DNA from: Cryoendolithus antarcticus
Taxonomy: Eukaryota > Ascomycota > Dothideomycetes > Cladosporiales > Cladosporiaceae
Direction of reading: 5' to 3'
Length of the DNA stretch: 64,000 nt
Assembly: GCA_002077065.1 (NCBI GenBank)
Contig: NAJO01000087.1
Coordinates: forward strand, 1 to 64,000
The first letter of the stretch is position 1. Every line of letters starts with the position of its first letter. Under the pieces are notes generated by a model. It did not search any database. It saw only the letters and a program-made list of their open reading frames with translations, and had not been told where the DNA came from. Of the stretch, positions 12,481 to 23,520 are shown piece by piece. The translations under genes were made by a program, and so were the position numbers.

Positions 12481-12879
12481 TTGTAGACGCTGGCTGCTTC
12501 ACCTTCACTTTCTTTGATGTTTGTGCTTCTTGTCGCTGTGGTATCGAGAGTGACTTGCGACGGTTGCACGAAACAGCCAAAACATGGCAAAGTCTGCACA
12601 GAAGCTGAACTCAACCAAGCCAGAGACTAGTCAACACCGCGTTGCGAAATTTCAGAAGAGTTTGATCGGCCGGCGAAGACTATGAGCTGTACATTGGACG
12701 CGCAACATTTAGAGATCGCTGGAAGATGGTATACGACGGTAATGCACCGTGGACACTCCCTGAGTACGAGGGTGTTTGATGCGTTACAGGCGTGCAGTCT
12801 CTCCACAGACTTTCTCCAAATAATTGATTAGTGTAGCGCGAACCGGGGGAATATGCACTGCGTATGTCAAACTGCTCAC

Positions 12880-13030
12880 CATGCACGGAGTGAGCAACAC
12901 ACATATCACGTGACTTGATCACTTGCTCACTCGTGAGCTGGTGATCGACCCGCCATCACCTTGGCATAGGTGAGACGCATGCGCTCTCTTACTCACGCGT
13001 GAGTGCGTGAGAGTCTCCCCTGTTGCTGCC
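12880..13030 (+). repeat. LTR upstream-region fragment with palindromes
   Basis: Contains ctcactcgtgagctggtga, atcaccttggcataggtga and the perfect palindrome actcacgcgtgagt. The same order occurs in reverse orientation at 60600-60790 and, RIP-mutated, at about 2060-2200. It ends where the sequence turns into the flank of the dynamin-like gene, so it lies immediately downstream of that gene. Confidence 0.7.
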
Positions 13031-13187
13031 TCACCACCAACAAGATGGGTCTCAGCAGAGGTGATTCTGGTACTGGATTCTCCTTTGATATATCTCCAGT
13101 CTTACTACTCGACCTTGGGGTATTCCCGGACCCTGTTAGCAGTTCCGACCTAGAGAAGTATGAACAGACATTAGCAAAACGAGACGC

Positions 13188-15733
13188 TCACTCCTTCATT
13201 GCAACATCACCAAACATCGCAACACGATGCCTCAGGCTCCTTTTCTTGCTCTTGACAGTCGAATCAGGGTCCTTATGTATGAGCCCGAATCCACCCCAAT
13301 CATCCCCAGCGTCACGAGTCGCTTCTTGAAGTCCAGTTGTCTTCACAGAGTGATCGGGCTCTTGATGACAATCGTGACTCCCATCGTTCACGTCGCCACT
13401 GATTGGTAAGGGCGAATCCATGTCGTCCGTGTCGAGTGTCTTGTCAGCATTCAAGTCGTCATATTCATTCATCTCGGAGTCTGCAACTTTGTTAGCTAGC
13501 TTGGAGTATTGGTTTCCTCCAGCGTACAAGGTCCTTCGACCCAGAATGTCTCTCAATACCTTTGTGCTTAGAACGCCTGTATCGGTTCAGAGTATGGAGC
13601 CCTTCTTCGAGAATACGCATTTTCTCTTGCGTACGTGAACGCTCTTTTACCGACTCCTCATTTTCTGCTGCAATCTTTCGGACCAAGTCGTCGTCTAAAC
13701 GCATTACCGTCTGGGCTGTGAATGCGTCCTTCAAGCCTTCTAACAAGCAAGACTCAACGCTAAGCACAGCGATGTTATCGACCAACGTCTTCATAGCCAC
13801 CTGTGGACAGATTAGTCTCGGAGCTCCTAAGGGTAGATGTGATGTTGCATGGATCTAGCAAGCCTTTTACCTTGTAATATGCCTCCATGCAGTATGTGGC
13901 CTCAAGACAAGCAAAACGATCCATGCTGCCCTCTAGCTCTGGGTTCAAAGCCTCGAGAAGCTTCTCCATGTCGGCGTCATCGAATGAGGGTCCATATGGT
14001 GCCGATCGAGACTCGTTTCCGAAGAAAGAATGCAGTATCTTCGACTGCTGCTTTTTGGCGTGATCTCTCCGAGCTTTCTGTATCGTATCGGTGAAGTAAT
14101 GATTATATGTAATCGGATGCCCACGTCGATGTGGCCGCAAAATGTCCTCAACCTTCTGACGCAACTTTTCCACATAGCCTTCGAAAGCAGGGTTGATGAT
14201 CTCGCGGAGCAGACATTCGGCTGTGAAACCGTCGGCTGAACGTGTCAGTATGAGCTCCACTGTTGTCCGTGCTGCAGCAACGATCTGGTCTATGTATCCA
14301 TGTACGAGGTCGGCCCATGGCTGGGATCGATTGAAGAAGAGGTCGCCCACAATCATCGGGTCGAATGTTCCAGGCAGCTCTCGTCCCCTGGTCCTTCTCA
14401 TCAATTGGCCAACCGCCTCCAAGTACGCTGAACGTGAAATGCCTCTGCGGGAAGCTGTTGAGGCTGCGACAGTTACATAGCTGCCACTGTTGTCATCATC
14501 ATCGCTAAGTATCTGTTCCAAATGACCGTCTGTCTGCATGACCTGTGCAAAATCTAGCAGCAAGTCTTGGACCACAGCTCTGAGCCGCTTTTTGAAACCG
14601 GCGTCGGTGCGAGCATCACCAAAGAAATCTCGATCGTATACTCCATCAATCGCAGATCTAAGCAAGGACGAAAAACCTTCACTTATGCGAATAAGATACA
14701 AGCGTTGCTCACTTGCTGTTCCTCGTGGATCCCCAAGGTAACGGATTCGATTGCGAGAATCGGCAAGGCCCGACTCGATATCTCTTATCAATGCTGGAAG
14801 CTCGGAAATGATCTGGTCCTTGAGAACGTTGCTGAGTCTTGGTCGCAGAGACTCGACTCCAAGGGAATGTAGTGGTAGTGTCTGCCACACCCCATTCGAG
14901 AAGAATGCTCGCTCTGTTTCGTCGCGCTCCGCTCGAGACAAATGCTTGGTATCGAAATCTCGATTTCGTATGACATGCCACCCAAGCCGGAATTGAACGT
15001 CTTCGTTGCGCGCCAGGCCCAAATAAGCGGCCTCACTTTCGGATCCAATGTGAAGCATGTCAGGTTTTGTTATCACACCGAGTGTTCGGAGGCCTTTGGC
15101 ATCGACCTCTCTCGCAAATTTGGTGACAACCTGGTTGGCATAATCGTTCTTTGCAGATACCACAGCCAGTACGATAGATCGAGGATTAGCGATGTAGTCG
15201 CGAACGAGTGACGCTAATAGGTTCACGTCCTGAGCAGATTGTTGCTTACTCTCAGCGTGAATCAAGCCTGGAAGGTCGACGAGTGTCAGATGAGGCTGGT
15301 CTGGGCCTGAAAGCTCGATCCTGAGTATGTCCCTGCTGAAGGCCTTGCCGTTGCGATTGAGACCCATTCTGTCTTTGGCCATCTCCGCAAGATCAGAAAG
15401 ATCCTCCAGACCGGAAGTTGGTGCTTTGAATCCCCGTAGTTCTTCCTTCTCTTCGTCCGGCCTATCGCCATCCGGCAAGATAGTAACATGGGCACGACTC
15501 TTGGCATCTCTACGAAGTACAACCTCTGTTGCAAAGCGAGTGCAGAGGTTGTCCTTCGTTGGAAAAGGAACTCCTGATATACCCTCAAGAACCGAGCTCT
15601 TTCCAGCGGACTGGTCACCGCAGACTACGAGTTGCGGAAGCGAAATGTAGCTATTAAGTCCGTGCGACCGCAGTTCGTCAATGATGTCCAGTAGCTCACC
15701 TTGGTCTTTGAAATGATGCGGGAGCATATCCAT
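13188..15733 (-). CDS. dynamin/Mx-like GTPase (paralogue 1)
   Basis: Three exons: 13871-15733, 13560-13800 and 13188-13480, with introns of 70 nt (gtaaaa...cag) and about 79 nt (gtattg...gcag); phases agree and give about 798 residues. G1 GDQSAGKSS is at 39-47, G3 DLPG at 153-156, G4 TKPD at 222-225, followed by a dynamin middle/stalk region and a GTPase effector segment (VAMKTLVDNIAVLSVESCLL) in exon 2. No pleckstrin-homology or proline-rich domain is seen, as in Mx and fungal Mx-like proteins. Exon 3 adds an acidic, then basic tail with DDWGGFGL. Family role: self-assembling GTPase that remodels membranes or ribonucleoproteins; animal Mx proteins restrict viruses, but for fungal members this is unproven. 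The second intron is the least certain part. The start is the first ATG. Confidence 0.87.
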
Positions 15734-16649
15734 CTTGAATTATCATAAACACAAATGAGGTCGTTGAAGGTTAATGGAAGACATCCGCATGATAGGCGGG
15801 CTTTCGAAGTAGCTGACGACGTAGGAGGAACATTGAGCCGGCTTCGAAGGGGACAACACACATACAACGTGGTCGAAGATCACTAGTTAGTTTTCATGCA
15901 CAGCAAATGAGAGGCTGCACTAGACAATCTGCTCACATCTGCAATGCAAAACGATACATGAGATCCTACTAGATAAGGAATTGGCGAGCTCTTCCGCCAT
16001 TACGGCTTGATGCAAATGTGCCCTAGTGACGCAAGGTTGCTAGACCTGTTGACGATCAGCTGACATTCTTACCGGCCGCGACCTCAACGTCGCCTCTTCA
16101 TCGTTAAGGCACACCTTCTAGTAATTCCAATCCGACTTCCAAATGTGGCAGGAAAGCGTCGTGGTCTTGGCGTGCGTCTCGGGCTCTTCCGCGTCGATTG
16201 TATCTGCCAATCGCCTAAGCTGAGATCATATCTCCCAAACCGCCCCTTCGTGGCCCTCTCGCAGTATCAGACACGTGCGAGGGGCTGCAAGATGATCTAC
16301 ACGAGTCTGAAGCTTTTTGCTTAGGGTTAGGGTCCCGCCCATCTTGATCGTTTGCACGCTTGCGAAAAGATGGCTGCATTGCGGGTTCCGGAACCACATC
16401 CCATTGGCAGTGAAAAATGCCTGTATGTGCCGTCCGATGCAAAATATATAGTGCCTTGATAGAATCGTCAGCATACCATTCAATTGGGCGAAGGAGAGGT
16501 ACACGGTTGGGACCGTGAGTAACTCGTTAGGTCTACTAGCAACTATTGCTCTGTATACCGAGATATATTTATCGGGAGCGATCTAATGTGCGTGTGGCAA
16601 GTGCTCTAGCGCTTTGCGATGTACGGGAAGGGCGCAGCCCAGCTAGCTC
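15734..16649. other. promoter region and spacer, no supported gene
   Basis: Lies between the dynamin-like start and the exonuclease stop, both on the minus strand. It should contain the dynamin-like promoter, but I cannot point to a specific element. A short telomere-like ttagggttagggt lies at about 16321. Confidence 0.4.
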
Positions 16650-17822
16650 TCAGAGAATATTGTCTGCGCAATGTCCACACCAGCCGCAGTCTTTGTCGCA
16701 GAGCGCATGGTCTTCTATCAAGAAGCCGTGCGATGCCGAAAGTGTACTACTAGAGGTTGCCAAAGCACGCTTCGTGCTGCTCTGCCGTCGGTCCTTGCCT
16801 CCGTCTGGCACAAATGATACCGGTCTCTTCCACAGTCCGTTACCTGAGGCCTGTCGATACTTAGCAAACAACAAGACTTGGGGAAAAGTATCCCGCACCT
16901 CGATCTGGGCCGGATCGGGCAGTCCCGTCACAGAACCCTTGTTGTGTGTGGTTGAAGCTGATGTAGTTGCAGCTGGATTCACCTTACGTTTCGGCGGAAA
17001 TCTCCATTTCTTGGGGCCGAATATTTTGTGCTTTCCCTGAGGTATGTAGTTCAGACTCCTTGACTGTTCCAATCTTTGCACCGTTTCAACTTGAACTTCT
17101 TCAGACCAGTATTTGTTGAGTCGCTTCTTGTAAACGTCCGAGAGTGCTGGAAGAAATTGGACGTCTCCAACGCAATAGTTGATCAGAAGTTGCGAAAGAG
17201 GTCGAGTGTTGAACACATCGCATGATCCACTACACTTGGCTTTGAGCATCTCAACGACCTGCAGTTTTGTACTCTTCCACTCAAGCACAGCTAGACTCGG
17301 TATGACCCGTTCTTCCTCGATGCAAGCCGCGAGACCGCACAGAACGTGTTTGGGGCCTCGTCTTGTCGCTAGCTCTAACAGCTGAACGTCGGTAACCCCT
17401 GCCAATTGGACGTCGAAGAGGGCGTACAATGCATCTGCGTCGTTCCGAACATCGAACAAGTATTTATTGAGTCTGTCGGATTCGAGGATCGATTTGATAG
17501 TCTTTCCCTCGCGATTGACTACACTGAAAGCTTGCCTGCCGAGGGTGTGAACATCGAGAAGGAAGGCCTGCTCCAGGAACGGAATCCAGATTTGTACAAT
17601 TGATATTGACCCATTGCGAGACAGGTTCAGCCCTTCCAGATCCAAAGAAATCGAGGCAGATCCTGCTTCGACAGAGGATAAGATGTCGATCAGGGAGCTC
17701 ACAGCGTCAGGCGAATCCACCCACTTAGGCTGTGTCCTTGGCCTGAGACTTTGCGATACATCGCCGGCTAGGGTAAGCTTCCCTAGGTTTCTCTGGACCT
17801 CGTCCAAGTCGTTTGCTGCCAT
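16650..17822 (-). CDS. DEDDy 3'-5' exonuclease with Cys-rich C-terminal tail
   Basis: Single exon, 390 residues, starting at the first ATG. Residues about 35-235 form an RNase D/WRN-type exonuclease domain: Exo I SLDLEG with D61 and E63, Exo II in FDVRNDADAL (about 123-132), Exo III YCVGD with Y216 and D220. The metal-binding acids and the Tyr of the DEDDy class are present, so activity is likely. Family role: removal of 3'-terminal nucleotides from RNA or DNA; related RNase D-type enzymes (for example MUT-7) act in small-RNA pathways. Residues about 245-375 are basic and probably disordered. The last residues carry C375-x3-C379-G-W-C382-G-H-C385, a probable zinc-binding tail also found in the protein at 30896-32276. 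Substrate is unknown; placement beside RNA-silencing genes suggests RNA. Confidence 0.88.
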   Translation of the reverse strand: MAANDLDEVQRNLGKLTLAGDVSQSLRPRTQPKWVDSPDAVSSLIDILSSVEAGSASISLDLEGLNLSRNGSISIVQIWIPFLEQAFLLDVHTLGRQAFSVVNREGKTIKSILESDRLNKYLFDVRNDADALYALFDVQLAGVTDVQLLELATRRGPKHVLCGLAACIEEERVIPSLAVLEWKSTKLQVVEMLKAKCSGSCDVFNTRPLSQLLINYCVGDVQFLPALSDVYKKRLNKYWSEEVQVETVQRLEQSRSLNYIPQGKHKIFGPKKWRFPPKRKVNPAATTSASTTHNKGSVTGLPDPAQIEVRDTFPQVLLFAKYRQASGNGLWKRPVSFVPDGGKDRRQSSTKRALATSSSTLSASHGFLIEDHALCDKDCGWCGHCADNIL

Positions 17823-19189
17823 GTCGTCAAAGGGCCGGAAAATTGTGATGAGGGATTGCTATAAGTGTGTGACACGAGGGATACTAGTAGTGGCATAACT
17901 CACTACAGATTGCAGTGGAGTACGCCGAGGGGTTGACTATCAATATACTCTGCAGCTGTCCTAGAGGCACAGGCATTAACAGTAGGCACGCATTCAGGCC
18001 CGACCTCCATGGTAGCCTACCTTTGCGAAGAAGCGGTCTATAGCTTGCAGGGAGTACTCTGGTTCATCTTACACTGCTAGTTGCTTGAAGCCCAGCTCTC
18101 GTAACATCAGGACTGAGCTGCGTATGCAACGCAACTAGCTTCCCGGGCATGATGCTGGAAGCAACGCAGTGGGGTCCTGCACACGAGCAGAGCGACTGTG
18201 CTTACATAGCACCACACCCAATCGCTATCGCCGTAGATTGCACGCATTAGCAACCAATGGGGGAAGTTGCCATAATATGCTGCACTCGACTACTACGACA
18301 GACGCGGGTAGGATCTCTAGCCTAGGCTTTATTGCACTACTATACCATAGCATGTGAGATACATCATGTAGCGAGGAGATGGTGGCTGAGCTCGTGTTAT
18401 ATGCTATGCATCTATTGCGGAGCACTGGCCGTGGAGAAATGGGTGTATAACTAGTGCAAAGCTTGTGTATTGTACCTGAAGCATAGCGTAAGTTGATGGC
18501 GCGTGGATCGCACCATCTTACTTAAGATTGACGACATCTGCCTCCACGCAACTACGGTGCGAATACCAATGCGATATTTCAAGAGGGCGACTCCTGGCAC
18601 GCCCATCGCACCAACCACAGTAGTCATCGCAGATAGCTTCCCACGACTTCCAGACATGCTGTCTCTGCTGTGCGTCACAGTGTCTTGTGTCCCAAGGTTG
18701 TCGACCTCGGAGGTCGGTATTTCGCGGACTGTGGACAGCTTGACAATCCGCAATCGCGTCGGACCACCTCTGTACGTGTACGACGGCGACCTTGCGCATC
18801 GATGTAGATTCTAATTGTTGTGACTTGAGCGCACCTTTGAATGTCAGCCTCCGACTCCCAATCCGAGTTCCGTATGCCTACATCTTGAGGTATTGATTCA
18901 AGGACAAAGTGTCTTCCTTTCCTGTAAGATCGTATGTAATGTGAGGGAAAGATGTGTGCGATGTGGTTTGTCCTCCAGGGACCCTGAGTGGGATATAGGG
19001 ACGCTCTGCAGTGTGCTTCGGTGGGCACTGCCCATCGACCAGGCCCAGTAAGCATGCGAAGCGCTATCGCCCAGTCAGAGTGATGCGCGGGGTCGTGCAT
19101 TCCCCCGCTCTCGGTAATTCACCAGTGAGCACTCATTCCGCTTCAAAGCCCATCAGCGTCTTTCATCGATCTTCCTACCTGAAGGAACC
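17823..19189. other. divergent promoter spacer, no supported gene
   Basis: About 1.37 kb between the divergently transcribed exonuclease and kinase-like genes, presumably carrying both promoters. Frames at 18451-19100 on both strands overlap one another and show no motif. Confidence 0.45.
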
Positions 19190-19999
19190 ATGGGCGAGAT
19201 GCTCGTAGATGCGACGAACAATACGCCCACGACCCTGACCAAGCAGGATGTCAATCTCTTCGAAGTCTTCGCAGCAGACAGTGATGCGTTTCATCGTACG
19301 CTGTTCACTTACGTCGACACTGATGAGCGAGCGTGGGCTGGTCAGGCTCATGTACGGAAATACGACTTAACCGACGAAGATCTTCGAACAAATTTGTGCA
19401 GAATTCCTGACGACGATGCTTTCCCCAAGATGACCCAAGATATCACCCTGCTACCCCAACACTATGAAGCTTCGAAGCTATTTTTGAAGCGACCCCAAAT
19501 ACACTGTCTGCTCGAGGAATTTGGTGGCAGCATCGTTCCGCAGATGCTTTTGGAAGAGGCCCAGATATTGGAGTTCCTGGCTTGTCACCCGCACCAGAAT
19601 ATTGTGCCGTACCATGGATGTGTGGTAAGACGAGGCCACATCACTGGCATTGCTCTCACCCGATACCAGAAAATTCTTGATCACCGATTCTACGACAATG
19701 CATCCGACCTCGATCTTCACCGGTTCGAACGCCAATGTCGAGATGCTGTCAATCACATCCACTCTCTCGGTCTTGCCCACAATGATCTAAATCCCTCCAA
19801 CATTGCACTCGACAGTAATGACGATCCAATCATCATTGACTGGGGATCTTGCAAAGAATTCGGCGAACCACTTCTCTCTGCTGGTACACCTGGATGGATA
19901 GAAGATGATTTTGATGTTTCTAAAAAAGAGTACGATCTTTTTGCACTAGACAAGATCATGGCGTGGATGAGGGCGGAGAAGGCTGTGAGCTCTAACTGA
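19190..19999 (+). CDS. small divergent protein-kinase-like protein
   Basis: Single exon, 269 residues, with ATG in good context (accATGG). A kinase C-lobe is clear: HNDLNPSNIAL at about 197-207 replaces the usual HRD-x-K-x-x-N, and IIIDWGS at about 214-220 replaces DFG. Candidate N-lobe residues are K100 and the EA pair near 123. It is followed by GTPGW where a normal kinase has the activation-loop end. Catalytic-loop Asp, Asn and the metal-binding Asp are kept, but HRD Arg is Asn and DFG Phe is Trp. This pattern is typical of a large group of short fungal kinase-like proteins of unknown substrate. Activity is plausible, not certain. The frame ends soon after the loop, so the C-lobe is shorter than in standard kinases. 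Confidence 0.8.
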   Translation: MGEMLVDATNNTPTTLTKQDVNLFEVFAADSDAFHRTLFTYVDTDERAWAGQAHVRKYDLTDEDLRTNLCRIPDDDAFPKMTQDITLLPQHYEASKLFLKRPQIHCLLEEFGGSIVPQMLLEEAQILEFLACHPHQNIVPYHGCVVRRGHITGIALTRYQKILDHRFYDNASDLDLHRFERQCRDAVNHIHSLGLAHNDLNPSNIALDSNDDPIIIDWGSCKEFGEPLLSAGTPGWIEDDFDVSKKEYDLFALDKIMAWMRAEKAVSSN

Positions 20000-20129
20000 A
20001 TGCACTGGCGAGGGTGCCGGTAGCGAGTAACGTACTTCACTAGTCACCTTATGCGCCACATGATTCCGGCGCGTTTCAAGATATAAATCTATATAGCCAT
20101 TACTGTCCATAGACGGTTGCAGAGAGTAA

Positions 20130-20534
20130 GGCATGCGCCACAATCATTTTGCGCTAAAGTAGTTAGCGAATTCGAAATAATGAAGATTCGCATTGGTTGC
20201 AGGTGCTTAAATGCGCTAAGGCTCGCTTAAGCAATGCCACATCGATACACCGCATCCTTCGCTAAACGGCTTCGTATACATGCCTCTTACGTCGGCTTGC
20301 TTTCAAACTTTTAAAGAACAAACACTATGTAACGGAAGGACCACTCGTATAGTGTTTTAAGGATAGCATAACTGCTCAAGCCCTGATCAGACATGAGCAA
20401 GCGACAACGGCTTTAATCTACAGGACTGACAACATAAATAAGAGATCGACTACATGGCCGTCGAATTTGTTACCGCTTAAGTAAGAATCTGCCTTATTAC
20501 GCAGGGTGGCTCGTGACGTAGGGATATACATTAT
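20130..20534 (+). repeat. dispersed repeat copy, diverged
   Basis: Begins with gcatgcgccacaa and ends with cagggtggctcgtgacgta followed by gggatatacatta, the same start and end as the fuller copies at 25088-25592 and 59687-60182. Internal landmarks such as tccttcgctaa and cttacgtcgg are kept in order. No coding capacity is seen. Confidence 0.65.
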
Positions 20535-20757
20535 GAGACTTTGAATCTACGGGCGCATACGTATTACAAGTCATGCGAAACGTGCCCGTAACAACAAGTA
20601 GTTACGAGCTTATGCTTTAGATATCTCGAGATCAAGAGCAGAGGTCATTACGAGCTTCCCGATATGCTGGCTCTGGGGACATCAGAGTCTGATTTCCCGG
20701 CACTTGCGCAAAAGCTACCTCGGGGGAGACACCGACTTCTCTCGCCTCTTAGTAGGA

Positions 20758-21262
20758 GCTTAACGTCCATCCCTACGTAGCGAGCCACCCTCCGTAACGA
20801 GCCAGATTCACGATTCAGCCCTCGGGGTACTTTTTCTCGTAAGTCTGTTAGACTATGCTTAAAACACATCGCTCTTTAGCTATTTCTCTACAATGTGGCC
20901 GAGTAGCAACGAAAGTTGCCGTCCGTTGATTGAGCATTTGATTATTTCATTGTTACCGCCGATCATGGCTTCTCAAATTCACCCCTGCTAGATCACGATT
21001 CGAGGAGTGTTGCTGTCTCTAAAAGTACTAGATGAGAAGTCTGAACGGTGAAGAGGTTTGCCCCACAACTTCGAGGCGATTCGATGTAAGAGATATGTAC
21101 CCGAGAGTTCCGGTGGGCGAAGGATCAAGTGTTCTAATGTGGCGTGTTTTGAACGTGCTTTAGCGTATACAAGCGAGTCCAGTCAATAACGTAACTTATG
21201 TTACTGTATCTTACCTAATCTACAGTTATCCATCACACTATTGCTAGCGGCGGGACCGATCG
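20758..21262 (-). repeat. dispersed repeat copy, minus orientation
   Basis: Read on the minus strand it starts gcatgcgccacgatc and ends gtagggatggacgttaa, and it matches the plus-strand copy at 25088-25592 along nearly its full ~500 bp. Stretches such as cgctaaagcacg, ggaactctcgggtacata and the terminal ggagggtggctcgctacgt are almost unchanged. It has no obvious terminal inverted repeat or ORF, so it is a non-autonomous dispersed repeat of unknown class. Confidence 0.8.
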
Positions 21263-21789
21263 TGGCGCATGCTGAGGGTTCTAGAAACGTCTACGGCCGA
21301 CGTGACAAGGTTTCTAGCGTGCCTCCCCACGCGGAGAGATGCCCTAAAAACATTGTTCCGCCTCGTCGCAATATTCGTATATAGTGTACAAGTATGTCTA
21401 CAACGCATTCGCCTGGACCGTTACAACCAACACGTGAGTGTCATCGTCTGCGCATCAGGGGAAGCCAATGACTTCCCGGGCGCCGCATCGAACCAGATCT
21501 TGTGCAACTCCTTACATGGCTTCAAGCATCATGTGAAAAGGTAGATAGGTGTGAACCAGCATTCGAAAGCTTGTTCGCCTCCGCAAAGCAATGAGAGGCT
21601 GTAGTGTAGTCGTGGAACGCCCTGTATGAGTAAAGGACCGCTCTAGCTGAAGCCCAGCAAAAGTTCAGCAAGATTTATTACTGCAGTGCCTGTGCATTTG
21701 TGGCACCCGTTGCTCAACTGTACTGTAATTTAACGACTATGTTCTTCTACATATGCTACCCAGCTAGGCCTCGCTCATCAAACCCGTCG
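21263..21789. other. no supported gene
   Basis: Spacer between the minus-orientation repeat and the TPR fragment. The only longer frame (21269-21544 plus) has no motif. Confidence 0.4.
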
Positions 21790-22206
21790 TCATTCATTGC
21801 TACTCTTCCCACCGCTCATCAGACCTTTCAACGAGGACATGTGGCTAACGCACTGCATCGTTGTGGGATGGGAAGGCCTCAGCCTCACAATATAGCCTGA
21901 ACAGGCCCGTTCATACAAGGGGACGGCAGCAGTAAAGTCTGCTTTCTGATGAAGGCAGTAGACACTTGTCAGCGTGTCAGCGTGTTCCTTCCCCAGCACC
22001 TTCTCACTTCCTTCCAGCGCTCGCCGGTTCATCGTTTCCGCTGCCTCGTATTTGCCCTGATCCTGCAGCACCCCAGCGAGGTTGCTCACGCTCGTCAGCG
22101 TGTCAGGATGCTCCTTCCCTAGCACCTTCTCTCGTCCCTCCAGCACTCGCCGGTTCATCGTCTCCTCCATAGGATGTCTATACGTCAACACTTCGTGCTT
22201 ACCCAA
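21790..22206 (-). pseudogene. kinesin-light-chain-type TPR fragment
   Basis: Open frame of 138 codons without an ATG at its start. It holds two tetratricopeptide units of the kinesin-light-chain type, each with NRR-x-LEG-x-EKVLGKEH-x-DTLTSV, then a third degenerate unit with ADFTAAVPLYERA. In fungi such arrays are the C-terminal sensor of NACHT or NB-ARC (NLR-like) proteins. No nucleotide-binding domain or N-terminal effector is found upstream, so this is the stranded end of such a gene. The two complete units are nearly identical in sequence, which suggests recent repeat expansion or conversion before truncation. Confidence 0.7.
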
Positions 22207-22574
22207 ACACCTCGTCTTGAAAACAACGCTCCCCTAGAACAAGATCAGACATAGCCGTCCCAGACATCGGATTTTCCGGATCTGGTACGCATGAGTTCAG
22301 ATCCAATAGCCCGATGCTGCCTTTATACATGTGGGGAGAGAGAGCTTTGGGATCTTGGTGATGTGGAGGAAGTTGAGTTCAACTCATTCTTGGCGGATAT
22401 ATTTCGATGCTGGAGTCCAGGATTGTCCGAAGGCGGCATGTGGGAAGCAGTTGAGAGAGGGCCGTGAACCATCGGCGTTGCGTCAGGAGAACGAGGAGTC
22501 GTAGGAGCGACAACAGTCGGATATGTTGCTAGAGGAGCCTTGTACCGAGTGTATGTCATCGTCCCAGCGATGAC

Positions 22575-23287
22575 TCAGTGCGTAAGAGACAGGACACCAA
22601 CGGTGAGCAAGGCAGCTGCTATCTATCGAGATAATATATCAGTAGTGTTCTTGTAGATAGAGGCGATGTCCCGGATGGAAAGCATTGCACCTTAGTGTCA
22701 TCCTTGCCCCAATCCCAACTAACTTGCACAGCAGCACCCATAATCATCCATCCGTATCCAAGGACCAGTGTTATGATCGCAATGTTGAGGAACAGTGTAG
22801 CGCCATTCCATACCATCTGTCGTCCTCTGCTTGGGATCCATTCTCCTTAGAATTTCTCTTTGCAAACTGGTTCCTCATCTTGTTTCTAGCCTCTGTTGCC
22901 CTTCCGTCGATTGCTAGTCTTCGCAGAATATAATTCAATTGCATTGCTTTCCGCGCAGACATGAGTGATAGGATAAAAGAAGCCCCAAAGAGCGTTTTCG
23001 CTGGCCAAGGGGATTTTTCAAAAGACGGCCATGAGTATACAGCAGCCACTACGCCGGCGAGTAAGGCAGACTATACAACATCAATAGGTGCAGGCTGATT
23101 GCGAACGGGAGCTGCTACGAACTGTTGTCAATATTGAATTGAGCTCATCAATCTTACCCCGAGCAAGTTCGGCAGTATATCTGTTGACCTCATCGGTGTC
23201 GCCAAGGAATGCTTCGTTCGGGATAGTCGGCCGCGCTAGAAACATCAAGTCTAGCGATGCACCCACTAATTGGCTTTGGTTTCCCAT
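22575..23287 (-). pseudogene. small multi-pass membrane protein gene with a frameshift
   Basis: Three exons can be placed: 23123-23287 (ATG at 23287), 22691-23070 and 22575-22622, with introns of about 52 nt (donor gttcgt, acceptor tatag) and 68 nt (gtgcaa...gatag). Hydrophobic stretches occur near ALLAGVVAAVYSWP, TLFGASFILSLM, and ATLFLNIAIITLVLGYGWMI, predicting three or four membrane spans; the last exon adds IAAALLTVGVLSL. The middle exon is 380 nt, one short of keeping phase: its first half and last half are in different frames, changing near 22800-22830. Either a one-base indel has broken the gene or a short intron was missed. It resembles an uncharacterised Dothideomycete membrane family; I cannot give a function. 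Confidence 0.5.
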
Positions 23288-23484
23288 CTTGCTCTCGAAG
23301 CGCAAAGATCGGAAGACTTGTAAGAAGAGTAGATTGGCAATTTACTCGGTAAGAGCTCAGGATAGTAGCTAAGCTTGCAAAGTACTAGCCGTAGGCAGCA
23401 ACTTGGTCACGTGTCAACCACTACGTCATAGGATCTACTCGCGGACATTCAAGAGTAACAGGGTTGGTCGGACATAGATCAAAG

Positions 23485-23520
23485 TCCATCCCTACATGGC
23501 GAGCCGACCCTCTATTGTAT
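23485..23520 (-). repeat. end fragment of the dispersed repeat
   Basis: tccatccctacatggcgag is the reverse complement of the terminal ctcgc-tacgtagggatgga block of the ~500 bp repeat. Only this end is present. Confidence 0.5.

Noticed and set aside
13003..13409. Plus-strand frames over the dynamin tail
   Set aside because: Antisense shadows of the last exon of dynamin paralogue 1 and of the LTR fragment.
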